Shown one piece after another: positions 32,307 through 40,541 of a stretch of 63,555 nucleotides of DNA. The notes under the pieces are model-generated. The model had not been told where the DNA came from. It searched no databases and saw only the letters and a program-made list of their open reading frames with translations. Each line of letters opens with the position of its first letter. Position 1 is the stretch's first letter. This DNA is from an uncultured Holdemania sp. Its GTDB lineage: Bacteria > Bacillota_I > Bacilli_A > Erysipelotrichales > Erysipelotrichaceae. A program made the position numbers and the translations under genes. The stretch covers positions 1 to 63,555 of the forward strand of contig CAJFOC010000055.1 of NCBI GenBank assembly GCA_904395815.1. Reading direction: 5' to 3'.

Positions 32307-34250
32307 TTCGTTTTCTGCCGCAGCTTTGGATTTGGACTGACGCGGACGCCGGGATGCCGGCGTTTTGGTTTCCGCGGAAGACGTCCGTGTCCGGCGTGCC
32401 GGTTTTGCCTGTTCGCGGGACGCAGCGTGCGCTTCCTGTTTCTGCCGCAGCTGCTGCATCGCGGCTTTCTGGTTCAGAATAACCGGAATAACAATCGGGT
32501 TGCGATTGGTTTTCTTGTACAGGAAAGGTTCAAGCGAACCGCGGATGCAGTTTTTCAGATCACCGAAGGTGGTCTTTTGCTGCATTTTCTTTTTCAGCGC
32601 TTCGTAAACGACCATTTCCGCTTCTTTTAACAGCGTCTGACTTTCCTTAATGAACACAAAACCGCGGGAAACGATGTTGGGCCGGCACAGGATCCGGTTA
32701 TCGCGGGAGTCAATCGTCACGATGACCGCCACCAGGCCGTTGTCTGCCAGAATCTTGCGGTCGCGCAGCACGGCGGTGGACAGACCGGAAATATCATTGC
32801 CGTCGACATAAATATCTTCTGTCTGAATCCGGTAATCGGTCTGGAATACTTCGCCCTCGCGCAGAACCAGCACGTCGCCGTTGGAACAGATAAAGGTATT
32901 TTCGCGCGGAATTCCGGTTTCGATGGCGCTTTCCGCATGCAGCTTGAGCATCTTGTATTCGCCATGAACCGGCATGAAATACTTCGGCTTGATCAGCTGC
33001 AGCATCAGCTTCTGTTCTTCCTGGGAAGCATGACCGGTGGTATGCAGCGAGGTCAGCGGACTGTTGACCAGCACATTGGCGCCGACCCGCGTCAGCTGAT
33101 TGACAACCTGAGAAACGCTCATCGCGTTGCCGGGAATCGGATTGGAAGAAAAGACGACCGTATCGCCCGGGATGATTTTGATCCAGCGATGGGTTCCGTT
33201 GGCAATGCGGCTCAGCGCTGCCAGCGGTTCTCCCTGGGAGCCGGTGCAGACGATGCAGATCTTGTTGGTAGGCAGGGAATTGAGCTGATCACCGGTAATG
33301 AAATGCTTGTCGGACAGCGAAATAATTCCCAGTTTGCGGGCGATCGTCACGACGTTTTCCATCGACCGGCCAAACACCGCGACCTTTCGTCCGCAGGCAA
33401 CGGCCGCATCCAGAATCTGACCTACCCGGTTGACGTTGGAAGCGAAGGTGGAAACGATCAGTCTTCCCGGTGTCTTGCGGGTGATTTCCAGAATGGACTG
33501 AGCCACTTTTTTCTCACTGATGGAGAATCCGGAAACTTCGGAGTTGGTCGAATCGCTCATCAGCAGGCTGACGCCGATCTGACCGATATAAGCCATTTTC
33601 TGATAATCGCTGTTGGTTCCGATCGGGGTCAGATCAAACTTGAAATCTCCGGTTTCGACAATCCGGCCGTTGGGCGTGTTGATCAGAATTCCCAGCGAAT
33701 CAGGAATGGAATGAATGGTGTTGAAAAAGCCCACCTGAAAGTGTTCGGTCACCACGCGCGAATCCGCATTGATTTCAACCAGCTTGACCTGACGGCTCAT
33801 CCGCCGTTCTTCCAGCTTTTTCAGAATCAGGGAACAGGCAAAGCGCGGCGCATAGATTTTTTCCAGCCGTACCGACTGCAGAAAAAACGGAATGCCGCCG
33901 ATATGATCTTCATGGCCGTGGGTGATGATCAGCGCCTTGATCTTGTGCTGATTCTTGATCAGATAAGTGTAATCAGGAATGACGTAATCCACGCCGAGAA
34001 GATTATCTTCCGGAAACCGGACGCCGGCGTCTACAATGATGATTTCATCCTGATGTTCAAAGCAATACATGTTCTTGCCGATTTCACCCATGCCGCCCAG
34101 CGCATAGATCAGCGTGTCGGTCTGCCGGTTCATGACCGGCGCTTTCGCTTTGATTTCGGTTCCATGATCGGCAGCGGATGGAGTTGTTTTTTTACGGTAT
34201 GATGTTTTTCGCGGTGCTTTTTTTGCAGGAGCTGCATTATTCTCTTTCAT
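32301..34250 (-). CDS. rnj: Ribonuclease J
   Basis: A 649-residue metallo-beta-lactamase/beta-CASP RNase. The metal motif ITHGHEDHIGG lies near residue 110. The beta-CASP motifs are near 370-430 (CTGSQGEPLAALSRIANG, SSNPIPGNAMSV and TTGHASQEEQKLML, with MPVHGEYKML after). Both ends carry basic low-complexity tails (KKAPRKTSYRKKTT and SRRPRQSKSKAAAENEK), likely RNA- or partner-binding. It performs 5'-3' exonucleolytic and endonucleolytic mRNA and rRNA processing. The start at 34250 follows AGAGGG. An upstream in-frame ATG at 34283 is less likely. def lies upstream, and rpoY, which neighbours rnjA in Bacillus, is absent. Confidence 0.96.
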   Translation of the reverse strand: MKENNAAPAKKAPRKTSYRKKTTPSAADHGTEIKAKAPVMNRQTDTLIYALGGMGEIGKNMYCFEHQDEIIIVDAGVRFPEDNLLGVDYVIPDYTYLIKNQHKIKALIITHGHEDHIGGIPFFLQSVRLEKIYAPRFACSLILKKLEERRMSRQVKLVEINADSRVVTEHFQVGFFNTIHSIPDSLGILINTPNGRIVETGDFKFDLTPIGTNSDYQKMAYIGQIGVSLLMSDSTNSEVSGFSISEKKVAQSILEITRKTPGRLIVSTFASNVNRVGQILDAAVACGRKVAVFGRSMENVVTIARKLGIISLSDKHFITGDQLNSLPTNKICIVCTGSQGEPLAALSRIANGTHRWIKIIPGDTVVFSSNPIPGNAMSVSQVVNQLTRVGANVLVNSPLTSLHTTGHASQEEQKLMLQLIKPKYFMPVHGEYKMLKLHAESAIETGIPRENTFICSNGDVLVLREGEVFQTDYRIQTEDIYVDGNDISGLSTAVLRDRKILADNGLVAVIVTIDSRDNRILCRPNIVSRGFVFIKESQTLLKEAEMVVYEALKKKMQQKTTFGDLKNCIRGSLEPFLYKKTNRNPIVIPVILNQKAAMQQLRQKQEAHAASREQAKPARRTRTSSAETKTPASRRPRQSKSKAAAENEK

Positions 34251-34300
34251 GATTACCCTCTTTTCTATTGTAAAAACATGCACCTGTTTTTCAGAAGCAA

Positions 34301-34870
34301 TTATTCGATTACCAGCGCGTCGGCGATTGGCGCGAAAGGATCGGAGGCGTTGATCCGGTCATAAAACAGAATACCGCTGAAATGATCAATCTCATGCTGC
34401 AGAACGATGGCCAGATATCCGCTGGCTCGCAGTGTGATCTCCTTGTCCTGCAACAGGTCATAAGCCTTGACCTTGATGCGGGCGCTGCGTACGACATAAC
34501 CGGCGTGTTCATCCACGACCGAAAGACAGCCTTCGCCGTTTTTCAGATAGGCGCTTTGCACGGACTGAGAAACGATCCGGGCGTTGGCCAGCGCATACTC
34601 GTAGTGCACCGGGTTGCCATATTTGTCTTCTTCATCGACCACGACCGCCAGCAGCTGACGGGGAATGCCGACCTGGATCGCCGCGATACCGACCGCCGGC
34701 CGCAGGTTTTTTTCTTCAGCCAGCTGCGGATCCGTCGACTCTCTGACGTACGTTAAAAGATCCATCAATGTTGTTTTATCCGTTTCAGACAGCGGTAAAG
34801 GCACCGGCACTGATTTGCCGCGCAGACGGCTGTCGCAGTCTTTGATAATTGTATCCATGTTAATGTCCAT
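34301..34870 (-). CDS. def: Peptide deformylase
   Basis: A 189-residue enzyme with the three deformylase motifs in order: GIAAIQVGIP near 60-70, EGCLSV near 114 and QHEIDHFSG near 157, supplying the metal-binding Cys and two His. The insertion between motifs and the length fit the type II enzymes of Gram-positive bacteria. It removes the formyl group from nascent proteins. GAGGT lies seven bases before the ATG. rnj follows after 50 bases, which include an AAAAACA/TGTTTTT hairpin that may partly uncouple the two genes. Confidence 0.96.
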   Translation of the reverse strand: MDINMDTIIKDCDSRLRGKSVPVPLPLSETDKTTLMDLLTYVRESTDPQLAEEKNLRPAVGIAAIQVGIPRQLLAVVVDEEDKYGNPVHYEYALANARIVSQSVQSAYLKNGEGCLSVVDEHAGYVVRSARIKVKAYDLLQDKEITLRASGYLAIVLQHEIDHFSGILFYDRINASDPFAPIADALVIE

Positions 34871-35017
34871 AAAATCTACCTCACTCTATATGATACTCAA
34901 AATTGATGCGGAAGGGAAGAAAAATTTCACGGAGGACAGGATTTCACCTTTTCTCACTATAATAAGGATAAGAGCTGCGTCAGTCAACGGCTGTGATCTG
35001 AACAGGATGACTTTGTT

Positions 35018-35046
35018 TTGTAGAGACTGTGGAAGTATGGTAAAAT
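35018..35046 (+). promoter_or_regulatory. Putative promoter of ftsW
   Basis: TTGTAG (35018-35023), a 17-base spacer and TAAAAT (35041-35046). AGGAGG follows at 35054, so the leader would be very short. A TATAAT at about 34959 could serve instead. Confidence 0.45.
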
Positions 35047-35068
35047 GAGGGACAGGAGGCGGATGAAT

Positions 35069-36256
35069 GTGACTCAAAGACGGAAGTTTTCACTGCGGAT
35101 GCCTTATCGCTACGACATGATCATCCATCTCTGTACGCTGATTTTGGCGGTGTTTGGACTGTTCATGGTGGCTTCGGCGACAATGGGACAGGCAGGCGGC
35201 GATGTGATGTCGCTGGCCAAGACGATCATCAAACAGCTTGTTTTTACCGTTGCCGGCTATCTGGGCATGGTTGTGATGGCGCGCTGGTTCAGTTTTGAAA
35301 GAGTCAAGCGGCTGATTGCGCCGATAGTGCTGATGACGTTCATTCTGCTGCTGATGGCGCTGTTCTGGGAAGTCGGCGGCGCCCGGGCATGGATAAAGAT
35401 TCCAATCCCGGGACAGGAAGTGACGATCCAGCCTTCCGAATTTGCCAAGGTGGTCATCATCATGGTAATCGCGACGTATTTGGGAGATATTCGCAATCAG
35501 AAGCTGAGTGCCCGCGATCTGCTGCGCAATCCGCTGCTGATCGTCGGCGGTTTCTGTTTTATCGTGGCGATTCTGCAGTCCGATTTCGGCTCGGCAATCG
35601 TCATGGCCGGCATTGCCTGCATCTGTTTTCTTGTCGTATCGCATCCGGCGCTGGCCAGGCTGCAGCGTGGATTGGTCATTATCCTGCTGATCGGTGTTGC
35701 TTTCACAGTCTGGATTCTGTCGCCGATGGGAGAGCATCTGATCGAAAGCCTGCCGTTTGAAAGCTATCAGATCCAGCGTTTTACTTCGGCGATGAATCCG
35801 TTTGCGGATCAGTATGGCTCAGGATATCAGCTGATCAACGGCCTGGTTTCCTTTGCCCGCGGCGGATGGACGGGGTTGGGGTATGGCAATTCCATTCAGA
35901 AATATACCAATTTCCCAGCGGCCAGCACGGACTTTATTCTGGCCATTGTCGTTGAGGAGCTGGGAATTTTTGGTTTTCTCATCATTCTGATCAGCTATGG
36001 CTTTCTTGTCGGACGCATGCTGATGTTTGCGATGAAAATGAAAAGTCAGCGCGGCCGGGTCGTTCTGGTCGGCGTATCGATGTATTTCTTCATTCATTTT
36101 TTGTTCAATGTCGGTGGAGTGACCGGTCTGATTCCTCTGACCGGGGTTCCGCTGCTGATGATTTCCTCCGGCGGTTCCAGCACGATGGCGGTGATGATCG
36201 CCATCGGCATGGCGCAGGCGGTCATCGCGCAATACCGGCAGAAAAAACTGGATTAA
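35069..36256 (+). CDS. ftsW: FtsW/RodA/SpoVE-family SEDS protein
   Basis: About 395 residues with roughly ten membrane helices. SEDS hallmarks are GGARAWIKIPIPGQEVTIQPSEFAKV near 105-130, DQYGSGYQLINGLVSFARGGWTGLGYGNS near 245-275, FPAASTDFILAIVVEELG, and GLIPLTGVPLLMISSGGSS near 350. The last two patterns are closer to FtsW or SpoVE than to RodA. It is a peptidoglycan glycosyltransferase of the divisome. AGGAGG (35054-35059) is nine bases from GTG 35069 and only three from ATG 35063. Either is possible. ATG 35045 would lie inside the -10 box. Confidence 0.9.
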   Translation: MTQRRKFSLRMPYRYDMIIHLCTLILAVFGLFMVASATMGQAGGDVMSLAKTIIKQLVFTVAGYLGMVVMARWFSFERVKRLIAPIVLMTFILLLMALFWEVGGARAWIKIPIPGQEVTIQPSEFAKVVIIMVIATYLGDIRNQKLSARDLLRNPLLIVGGFCFIVAILQSDFGSAIVMAGIACICFLVVSHPALARLQRGLVIILLIGVAFTVWILSPMGEHLIESLPFESYQIQRFTSAMNPFADQYGSGYQLINGLVSFARGGWTGLGYGNSIQKYTNFPAASTDFILAIVVEELGIFGFLIILISYGFLVGRMLMFAMKMKSQRGRVVLVGVSMYFFIHFLFNVGGVTGLIPLTGVPLLMISSGGSSTMAVMIAIGMAQAVIAQYRQKKLD

Positions 36257-36287
36257 AAAAGAATCCCCAAAAATGGTTTGGGGATTC
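36255..36287 (-). terminator. Hairpin after ftsW, terminator-like only on the minus strand
   Basis: GAATCCCCAAA (36261-36271), loop AATGG, TTTGGGGATTC (36277-36287) form a perfect 11-bp stem. On the plus strand no T run follows. On the minus strand six T residues follow, so it would stop antisense transcription entering ftsW and act as a 3' stabilising hairpin for ftsW mRNA. Confidence 0.6.
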
Positions 36288-36319
36288 AAAAGAAAGGGAG
36301 AGGAGAAACAAAGATTGGG

Positions 36320-36343
36320 GGATTGCATCTTGCGATGCATTCC
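36320..36343 (+). other. Leader hairpin before rsmD
   Basis: TGCATC, loop TTGC, GATGCA is a perfect 6-bp stem, extendable past one mismatch to GGA/TCC. It sits about 45 bases before the rsmD ATG in a leader that otherwise holds pyrimidine-rich sequence. No T run follows, so it is not a terminator. Confidence 0.4.
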
Positions 36344-36388
36344 TATCTTTCCCCGCTTTTCCCGCTTTATACAGACGAGGTGAAAAAA

Positions 36389-36949
36389 ATGCGTATTGTT
36401 GCTGGAAATTTCCGTTCCCGCCGGATTGAAGCGCCGCGCAGCGATCAGACCCGCCCGACGCTGGACAAGGTCAGAGAAGCGGTATTCAACCGCATCGGTC
36501 CTTATTTTGAAGGCGGCATCATGCTGGATCTGTTTGCCGGCAGCGGCGCGGTGGGGCTGGAAGCGTTGTCGCGGGGAATGGAGCGGGTTGTTTTTGTGGA
36601 TCGCAGCATGGAGGCGGTCGATGTCATTCGCCGCAATATCGCCGCGCTGGGGGTGCAGCAGGTCAGTTCGGTTTGGAAGATGGACTGGCAGGCGGCGCTG
36701 CGGCGATGTCAGCGTGAGGCTTTGCGATTGGATCTGGTCTATCTGGATCCGCCTTATCAGCGTCAGCCTTTGGCCGAGGTTCTGATCCGACTGGAGGCTT
36801 CCGGACTGCTTGCAGACAACGCAACGGTGATTGCGGAAAGTCTTCGTGAAACCGTTCTGGATGAACAGGTGGGGCAGTTAACAAAAATCAGGGAAGCGGT
36901 ATACGGCATCAGCCGAATCAGCATATATCGAAAGGAGTCAGAATCATGA
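36389..36949 (+). CDS. rsmD: 16S rRNA (guanine966-N2)-methyltransferase RsmD
   Basis: A 186-residue class I methyltransferase. It begins MRIVAGNFRSRRIEAP, has TRPTLDKVREAVFNRI near 30, the SAM-binding motif MLDLFAGSGAVGLEALSRG near 50-68 and the catalytic YLDPPYQ near 119. It methylates G966 of 16S rRNA. GACGAGGTG precedes the ATG at 36389. Its last bases overlap coaD (ATGA). The rsmD-coaD-ylbJ neighbourhood matches ylbH-ylbI-ylbJ of Bacillus. Confidence 0.95.
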   Translation: MRIVAGNFRSRRIEAPRSDQTRPTLDKVREAVFNRIGPYFEGGIMLDLFAGSGAVGLEALSRGMERVVFVDRSMEAVDVIRRNIAALGVQQVSSVWKMDWQAALRRCQREALRLDLVYLDPPYQRQPLAEVLIRLEASGLLADNATVIAESLRETVLDEQVGQLTKIREAVYGISRISIYRKESES

Positions 36950-37446
36950 AAAAAGCAGTTTATCCGGGATCGTTTGATCCGCCAACTTACGGGCATCTGG
37001 ATATCATTACCAGAGCTTCTTCGGTGTTTGATGAACTGGTCATCGCTATCATGAAAAACCCGAAAAAAAAGAGCGCCTTCACCGAAGAAGAACGCATTGA
37101 AATGCTGCGCAAGATCACCCGTGATCTGCCCAATGTCTCGGTCGTGGTCGGCCATGGTCTGACAGTCAGATTTGCCCATTCTATCGGAGCGCAGGTGCTG
37201 ATCCGCGGAATCCGGGCGGTCATGGATTACGAATATGAACTGCAGCAGGCGACGGCCAACATGTATCTGGATGACAGCATCGAAACGGTTTTTTTCGTCG
37301 CCCGTCCCCGCTTTTCCTTTCTGTCCTCTTCCGTATCCAAGGAAATTGCGCTGAATAACGGCGATCTGAGCAAGTTTATTCCGGAGGCCATCATCGAGGA
37401 AGTGGAGCAGGAACTGAATCCGCTGAAAAAAAAGATCCGGCTGTAG
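36946..37446 (+). CDS. coaD: Phosphopantetheine adenylyltransferase
   Basis: A 166-residue nucleotidyltransferase of normal length. It begins KKAVYPGSFDPPTYGHLDII with the HxGH-type TYGHLD motif, has VRFAHSIGAQVLIRGIRAVMDYEYELQQA near 75-100 and the late SSSVSKEIA near 125. It makes dephospho-CoA from 4'-phosphopantetheine and ATP. The start overlaps rsmD by ATGA. CoA synthesis is completed by coaE at 26166. Confidence 0.97.
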   Translation: MKKAVYPGSFDPPTYGHLDIITRASSVFDELVIAIMKNPKKKSAFTEEERIEMLRKITRDLPNVSVVVGHGLTVRFAHSIGAQVLIRGIRAVMDYEYELQQATANMYLDDSIETVFFVARPRFSFLSSSVSKEIALNNGDLSKFIPEAIIEEVEQELNPLKKKIRL

Positions 37447-37459
37447 CCGTGATCAGAGC

Positions 37460-37487
37460 ACAAAAGACGCCAGAGGGCGTCTTTTGT
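37460..37487. terminator. Bidirectional terminator between coaD and ylbJ
   Basis: ACAAAAGACGCC, loop AGAG, GGCGTCTTTTGT: a perfect 12-bp stem whose A- and T-rich ends serve both converging genes. Confidence 0.92.
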
Positions 37488-38405
37488 TCAGCCTGTACGC
37501 CAGCACAGCAGGATCAGCAGCAGGCTGAGAATCATTCCGCTTAACAGACACTGCGCAATGCGAAACAGGAAAAAGGTGCGGTAACGCAGCTGCAGATGCG
37601 GGGTCAGCGAGAGGACCTGAAGATGAACGCTGAAGCTGGCAAAGCCCAGGATCAGCCCCATGAACAGCGTGCGCCGCGAAAGGGGAAGGGGCAGATGGGA
37701 AACCTGTTCCACCCCCAGCGAAAACTCGCCGATACACTGTAATGGAAGCAGCCCGCGCGCCGGGATGATCAGCGCGGCCAGCTGAATCAAAACCAAAGCC
37801 ATCAGAAGATAGGCGCCGATGAAATAAAGACTGATTCCACTTTGAATGACACTGGTGCGCAGACTTTCAAATAACGAGGGGACAGGGTGCAACGGGGTAT
37901 CTTTCAGACGGACAGGAAGACCCCGGGTAAAAAACAGCAGCATCATGACCGCCAGCAGCTGCGCCAGCCACAAAGCCAGCCCCATCGGCATGGATTGCAG
38001 CAATACGGCGCCGCAGGTGATCAGCACGAAGGTAGGGGTACTCACGCAGACGCATAACGCCAGCCGCCGCGCCGCCGGTGGATCAAGCCGGTGGTCAGCG
38101 ACATACTCGTCGATCAGAATCTGACCGGCTGGCGAGCCGAGAAAGAAGGAAGCGACGACCAGTGAAAAAGCCTGCGGACTGATGTGAAATACTGCTTCGC
38201 TCCAGCCGAAGCCGATCTGAGCGAGCCAGCGCAGAATCCCCTGTTCATCCAGAATACGGATCAGCACCATGCCGGCAAACAGGGAGGGAACCAGTTTTTC
38301 AAACCACAGCGTCAATGCCTGAGCCGATGCGTCGAAGGTGGTGGCACCGCAGGCCAGCAGTATCGTCAATAGCAGCAACAGTGCAAGAGAAAGGATGTTT
38401 TTCAT
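37488..38405 (-). CDS. ylbJ: YlbJ-like sporulation membrane protein
   Basis: A 305-residue polytopic protein with about eight hydrophobic segments. The N-terminal half shows WFEKLVPSLFAGMVLIRILDEQG and FFLGSPAGQILIDEYV with TPTFVLITCGA, the pattern of the nucleoside-recognition (Gate) domain in YlbJ. Bacillus YlbJ (about 400 residues) is needed for sporulation, so this one is shorter. In Bacillus it follows coaD in the same direction, but here it is inverted and convergent. AGGAGG precedes the ATG. Confidence 0.75.
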   Translation of the reverse strand: MKNILSLALLLLLTILLACGATTFDASAQALTLWFEKLVPSLFAGMVLIRILDEQGILRWLAQIGFGWSEAVFHISPQAFSLVVASFFLGSPAGQILIDEYVADHRLDPPAARRLALCVCVSTPTFVLITCGAVLLQSMPMGLALWLAQLLAVMMLLFFTRGLPVRLKDTPLHPVPSLFESLRTSVIQSGISLYFIGAYLLMALVLIQLAALIIPARGLLPLQCIGEFSLGVEQVSHLPLPLSRRTLFMGLILGFASFSVHLQVLSLTPHLQLRYRTFFLFRIAQCLLSGMILSLLLILLCWRTG

Positions 38406-38494
38406 GCGTTTCCTCCTTCTTCAGCTTATGCTGATGCAACTGGCTTCCCGGCTGGAAAAAGAGATCTCTGTTCGACGGAATTCGACTTCAAAAC

Positions 38495-38520
38495 GGCAAC
38501 TCGAATCAGATTCGGTTGCC
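38495..38520. promoter_or_regulatory. Near-perfect palindrome overlapping the XRE gene's -35
   Basis: GGCAAC-T-CGAAT, loop CAG, ATTCG-GTTGCC is an 11-bp inverted repeat with one bulged T. Its right arm overlaps TTGCCT (38516-38521), the -35 of a promoter whose -10 is TAGGAT (38540-38545, 18-base spacer). A second small palindrome, TCAGC-TTAT-GCTGA (38421-38434), lies next to the ylbJ start. These are likely operators, perhaps for the XRE protein itself. Confidence 0.55.
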
Positions 38521-38568
38521 TGAAAAGGCAGGATCATGCTAGGATGAGCGAGGAAAGAGGGGGTCAGG

Positions 38569-39318
38569 ATGAGTGAGATTGATAAACGAAAACTGGGAGC
38601 CTTCATTGCACGGCTGCGGCGGGAAAACGGAATGACGCAGAAGGAGCTGGCGCATCGTCTGATGATCACAGACAAGGCGGTCAGCAAATGGGAAACCGGC
38701 GTCAGCATGCCGGATACGGCTTTGCTGATTCCGCTGTCACAGATTCTGAAGGTGTCGGTGACGGAACTGCTGTTATGTGAAAAGCGGGAGCATGTTTTGC
38801 CGATGGAAGAAGAACAGGTGGAAGCGGTGGTGCAGACCGCGGTTCAATATGGCGATCAGAAGCCGCCGCGTTGCTGGCAGCAGCCGGATCAGCACAAATG
38901 GGGAATCCTGTGTCTGGTTGCGCTGGCCGGGGGTGCAGCCGGCAGGATGGCGTTGGCAACAGCGGGAATCCATTCGGCGCATCTGGATACGGCATGGCTG
39001 CTGAACGGACTGTTTGCGGTTTATTTCTGCTTTCTGGTTCGGCTGCGGCTGCCTCGTTATTATGATGACAATGTGCTTTCCTTTGTTGCCGACGGGCCGT
39101 TTCGCATGAACGTGGTCGGATTGCGCTTCAGCAATCGCAATTGGGGCAGCATTGTGAAGGCGATGCGAATTTTTCTGTGCGTTTCTCTGCTGATTCTTCC
39201 GTTTGCCGCGTCCGCATGGCTTTGCTGGCTGACTGCATGGGCAGAGCCTTTGCTGTATGGCGTATGGATGGCAGGACTGTTTGCGACGCTGCTGCTGGCA
39301 GGAAAACGACGGGAATGA
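38569..39318 (+). CDS. Membrane-anchored XRE-family regulator
   Basis: A 249-residue protein. The N-terminal helix-turn-helix (about 8-65) contains ARLRRENGMTQKELAHRLMITDKAVSKWETG. A linker is followed by three to four membrane helices (from about 110). A segment between helices, FSNRNWGSIVKAMRIFL, resembles the SdpI-like region of similar fusions. The layout suggests a one-component membrane sensor-regulator. Ligand and targets are unknown. The palindrome over its promoter suggests autoregulation. A terminator at 39349 ends the unit. Confidence 0.75.
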   Translation: MSEIDKRKLGAFIARLRRENGMTQKELAHRLMITDKAVSKWETGVSMPDTALLIPLSQILKVSVTELLLCEKREHVLPMEEEQVEAVVQTAVQYGDQKPPRCWQQPDQHKWGILCLVALAGGAAGRMALATAGIHSAHLDTAWLLNGLFAVYFCFLVRLRLPRYYDDNVLSFVADGPFRMNVVGLRFSNRNWGSIVKAMRIFLCVSLLILPFAASAWLCWLTAWAEPLLYGVWMAGLFATLLLAGKRRE

Positions 39319-39348
39319 AGGAAACGAGAATGAAAAATCCAGTGGATG

Positions 39349-39376
39349 GCGAACAGAGCGGCAACGTTCGCTTTTT
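39349..39376 (+). terminator. Terminator after the XRE gene
   Basis: GCGAAC (39349-39354) and GTTCGC (39366-39371) form a 6-bp stem, followed by TTTTTATTTTT. Confidence 0.8.
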
Positions 39377-39419
39377 ATTTTTGCCGGTTGTTTTCATCGA
39401 TGAAAAAAACTGTGAAAAT

Positions 39420-39446
39420 TTAGCACTCTGGGCTTGACAGTGCCAG
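39420..39446 (+). promoter_or_regulatory. CIRCE element 1 of hrcA (perfect left arm)
   Basis: TTAGCACTC, nine bases, CAGTGCCAG. The left arm is the exact CIRCE half-site and the right arm matches GAGTGCTAA at 6 of 9 positions. It covers the -35 box (TTGACA, 39434-39439) of the hrcA promoter. Confidence 0.75.
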
Positions 39447-39462
39447 ACAGAAGGATTATACT
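39434..39462 (+). promoter_or_regulatory. Promoter of the hrcA-grpE-dnaK operon
   Basis: TTGACA (39434-39439), exactly 17 bases, TATACT (39457-39462). It lies between and within two CIRCE elements. The start point should be near 39469, inside CIRCE element 2. Confidence 0.9.
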
Positions 39463-39463
39463 G

Positions 39464-39490
39464 TTAGCAGACATCAGGAAAGAGTGCTAA
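39464..39490 (+). promoter_or_regulatory. CIRCE element 2 of hrcA (perfect right arm)
   Basis: TTAGCAGAC, nine bases, GAGTGCTAA. The right arm is exact and the left arm matches at 7 of 9 positions. It spans the expected transcription start and ends next to the AAGGAGG binding site of hrcA. Confidence 0.75.
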
Positions 39491-39503
39491 AGGAGGCGGG
39501 GAC

Positions 39504-40541
39504 ATGCTGACACCAAGACGTATTGAAATTTTCAAGGCGATCGTGGATGAGTTTGTCCAGACGGCGGAACCGGTCGGTTCCAAAACACTGATGGAAAAGT
39601 ATCAGCTTCCGTACTCGAGTGCGACGATCCGCAACGACATGATGGTTCTGGAAGAGATGGGACTGCTGGAAAAGACGCATACTTCCAGCGGGCGTGTTCC
39701 CTCGACCAAGGGCTACAAGTTCTATTGCGAGCACCTGATGGAAACCAGGGTGGACAGTCAGCTGGAGGTGGCGATCCGGCAGCAGTTGTCCAGTAAGCCT
39801 CTGAATATGGAAGAGGCAATCCGGCAAAGCTGCGATATCCTCTCTCAGATGACCAATCTGACCTCCGGCGTACTGGGGCCGGATGCCAGCCGGCAGCGGC
39901 TGGAGCATATCAAGCTGTTTCCTATCAGTAACCGCAGCGCGGTCGCGGTGTTTATCACCGATCTGGGGCATACGGAAAACCGGACTTTTCAGTTCGAGGA
40001 CGATCTTTCTGTGGAAGACATCCAGACCTGCTGTCAGATTCTGAACGATCGGCTGAAAGGAACGCTGATCAAGGATGTGGTTGAGAAGATGGAATCCATC
40101 AAGCCGCTGCTGGCGGCGCATGTCAAACGGCATGAGATGCTGTTTCAGGCCTTTGTCAACGCGTTTGTGCGATTTGCCAGCGCCAGTGACAACGTGTATT
40201 TCAGCGGTCGCAACAACATGCTGTATCAGCCGGAATTTGCGGATATTGAAAAGCTGAAGGAACTGATGACGATGATGGAAAATCCGAGTCTGTGGCGCCG
40301 GATCAGTACCAGCGACAATCAGGAGCTGGCATTGCAGATGGGTGAAAATACCCAGCTGGTCTGGGGCAACGACATGGCGGTCGTTTCCAGTAAATTCAGA
40401 ATCAGTCCGGAAGAGGAAGGACAGCTGATGGTTGTCGGACCATCGCGGATGGATTATGATAAGATTGTTTCCCTGCTGGAAATGGTCCGTCAGTCCATTG
40501 AAAGCTTGTATGGAAATGGAAAAGGAGGCAGTCATGAATAA
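39504..40541 (+). CDS. hrcA: Heat-inducible transcription repressor HrcA
   Basis: A 345-residue repressor. The winged helix (about 1-80) shows LTPRRIEIFKAIVDEFVQTAEPVGSKTLMEKY and SSATIRNDMMVLEEMGLLEKTHTSSGRVPSTKGYKFY. The GAF-like dimer domain follows. HrcA binds CIRCE and depends on GroEL. The gene is first in a heat-shock operon with two CIRCE elements over its promoter. It overlaps grpE by 8 bases. Confidence 0.97.
   Translation: MLTPRRIEIFKAIVDEFVQTAEPVGSKTLMEKYQLPYSSATIRNDMMVLEEMGLLEKTHTSSGRVPSTKGYKFYCEHLMETRVDSQLEVAIRQQLSSKPLNMEEAIRQSCDILSQMTNLTSGVLGPDASRQRLEHIKLFPISNRSAVAVFITDLGHTENRTFQFEDDLSVEDIQTCCQILNDRLKGTLIKDVVEKMESIKPLLAAHVKRHEMLFQAFVNAFVRFASASDNVYFSGRNNMLYQPEFADIEKLKELMTMMENPSLWRRISTSDNQELALQMGENTQLVWGNDMAVVSSKFRISPEEEGQLMVVGPSRMDYDKIVSLLEMVRQSIESLYGNGKGGSHE

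Noticed and set aside
34251-34300. A full terminator separating def and rnj
   Set aside because: The AAAAACA/TGTTTTT hairpin is short and AT-only, so I treat the two genes as possibly co-transcribed.
39420-39490. A single CIRCE with a 53-bp spacer
   Set aside because: Each perfect arm has a partial partner at the normal nine-base spacing, so two degenerate elements explain the data better.
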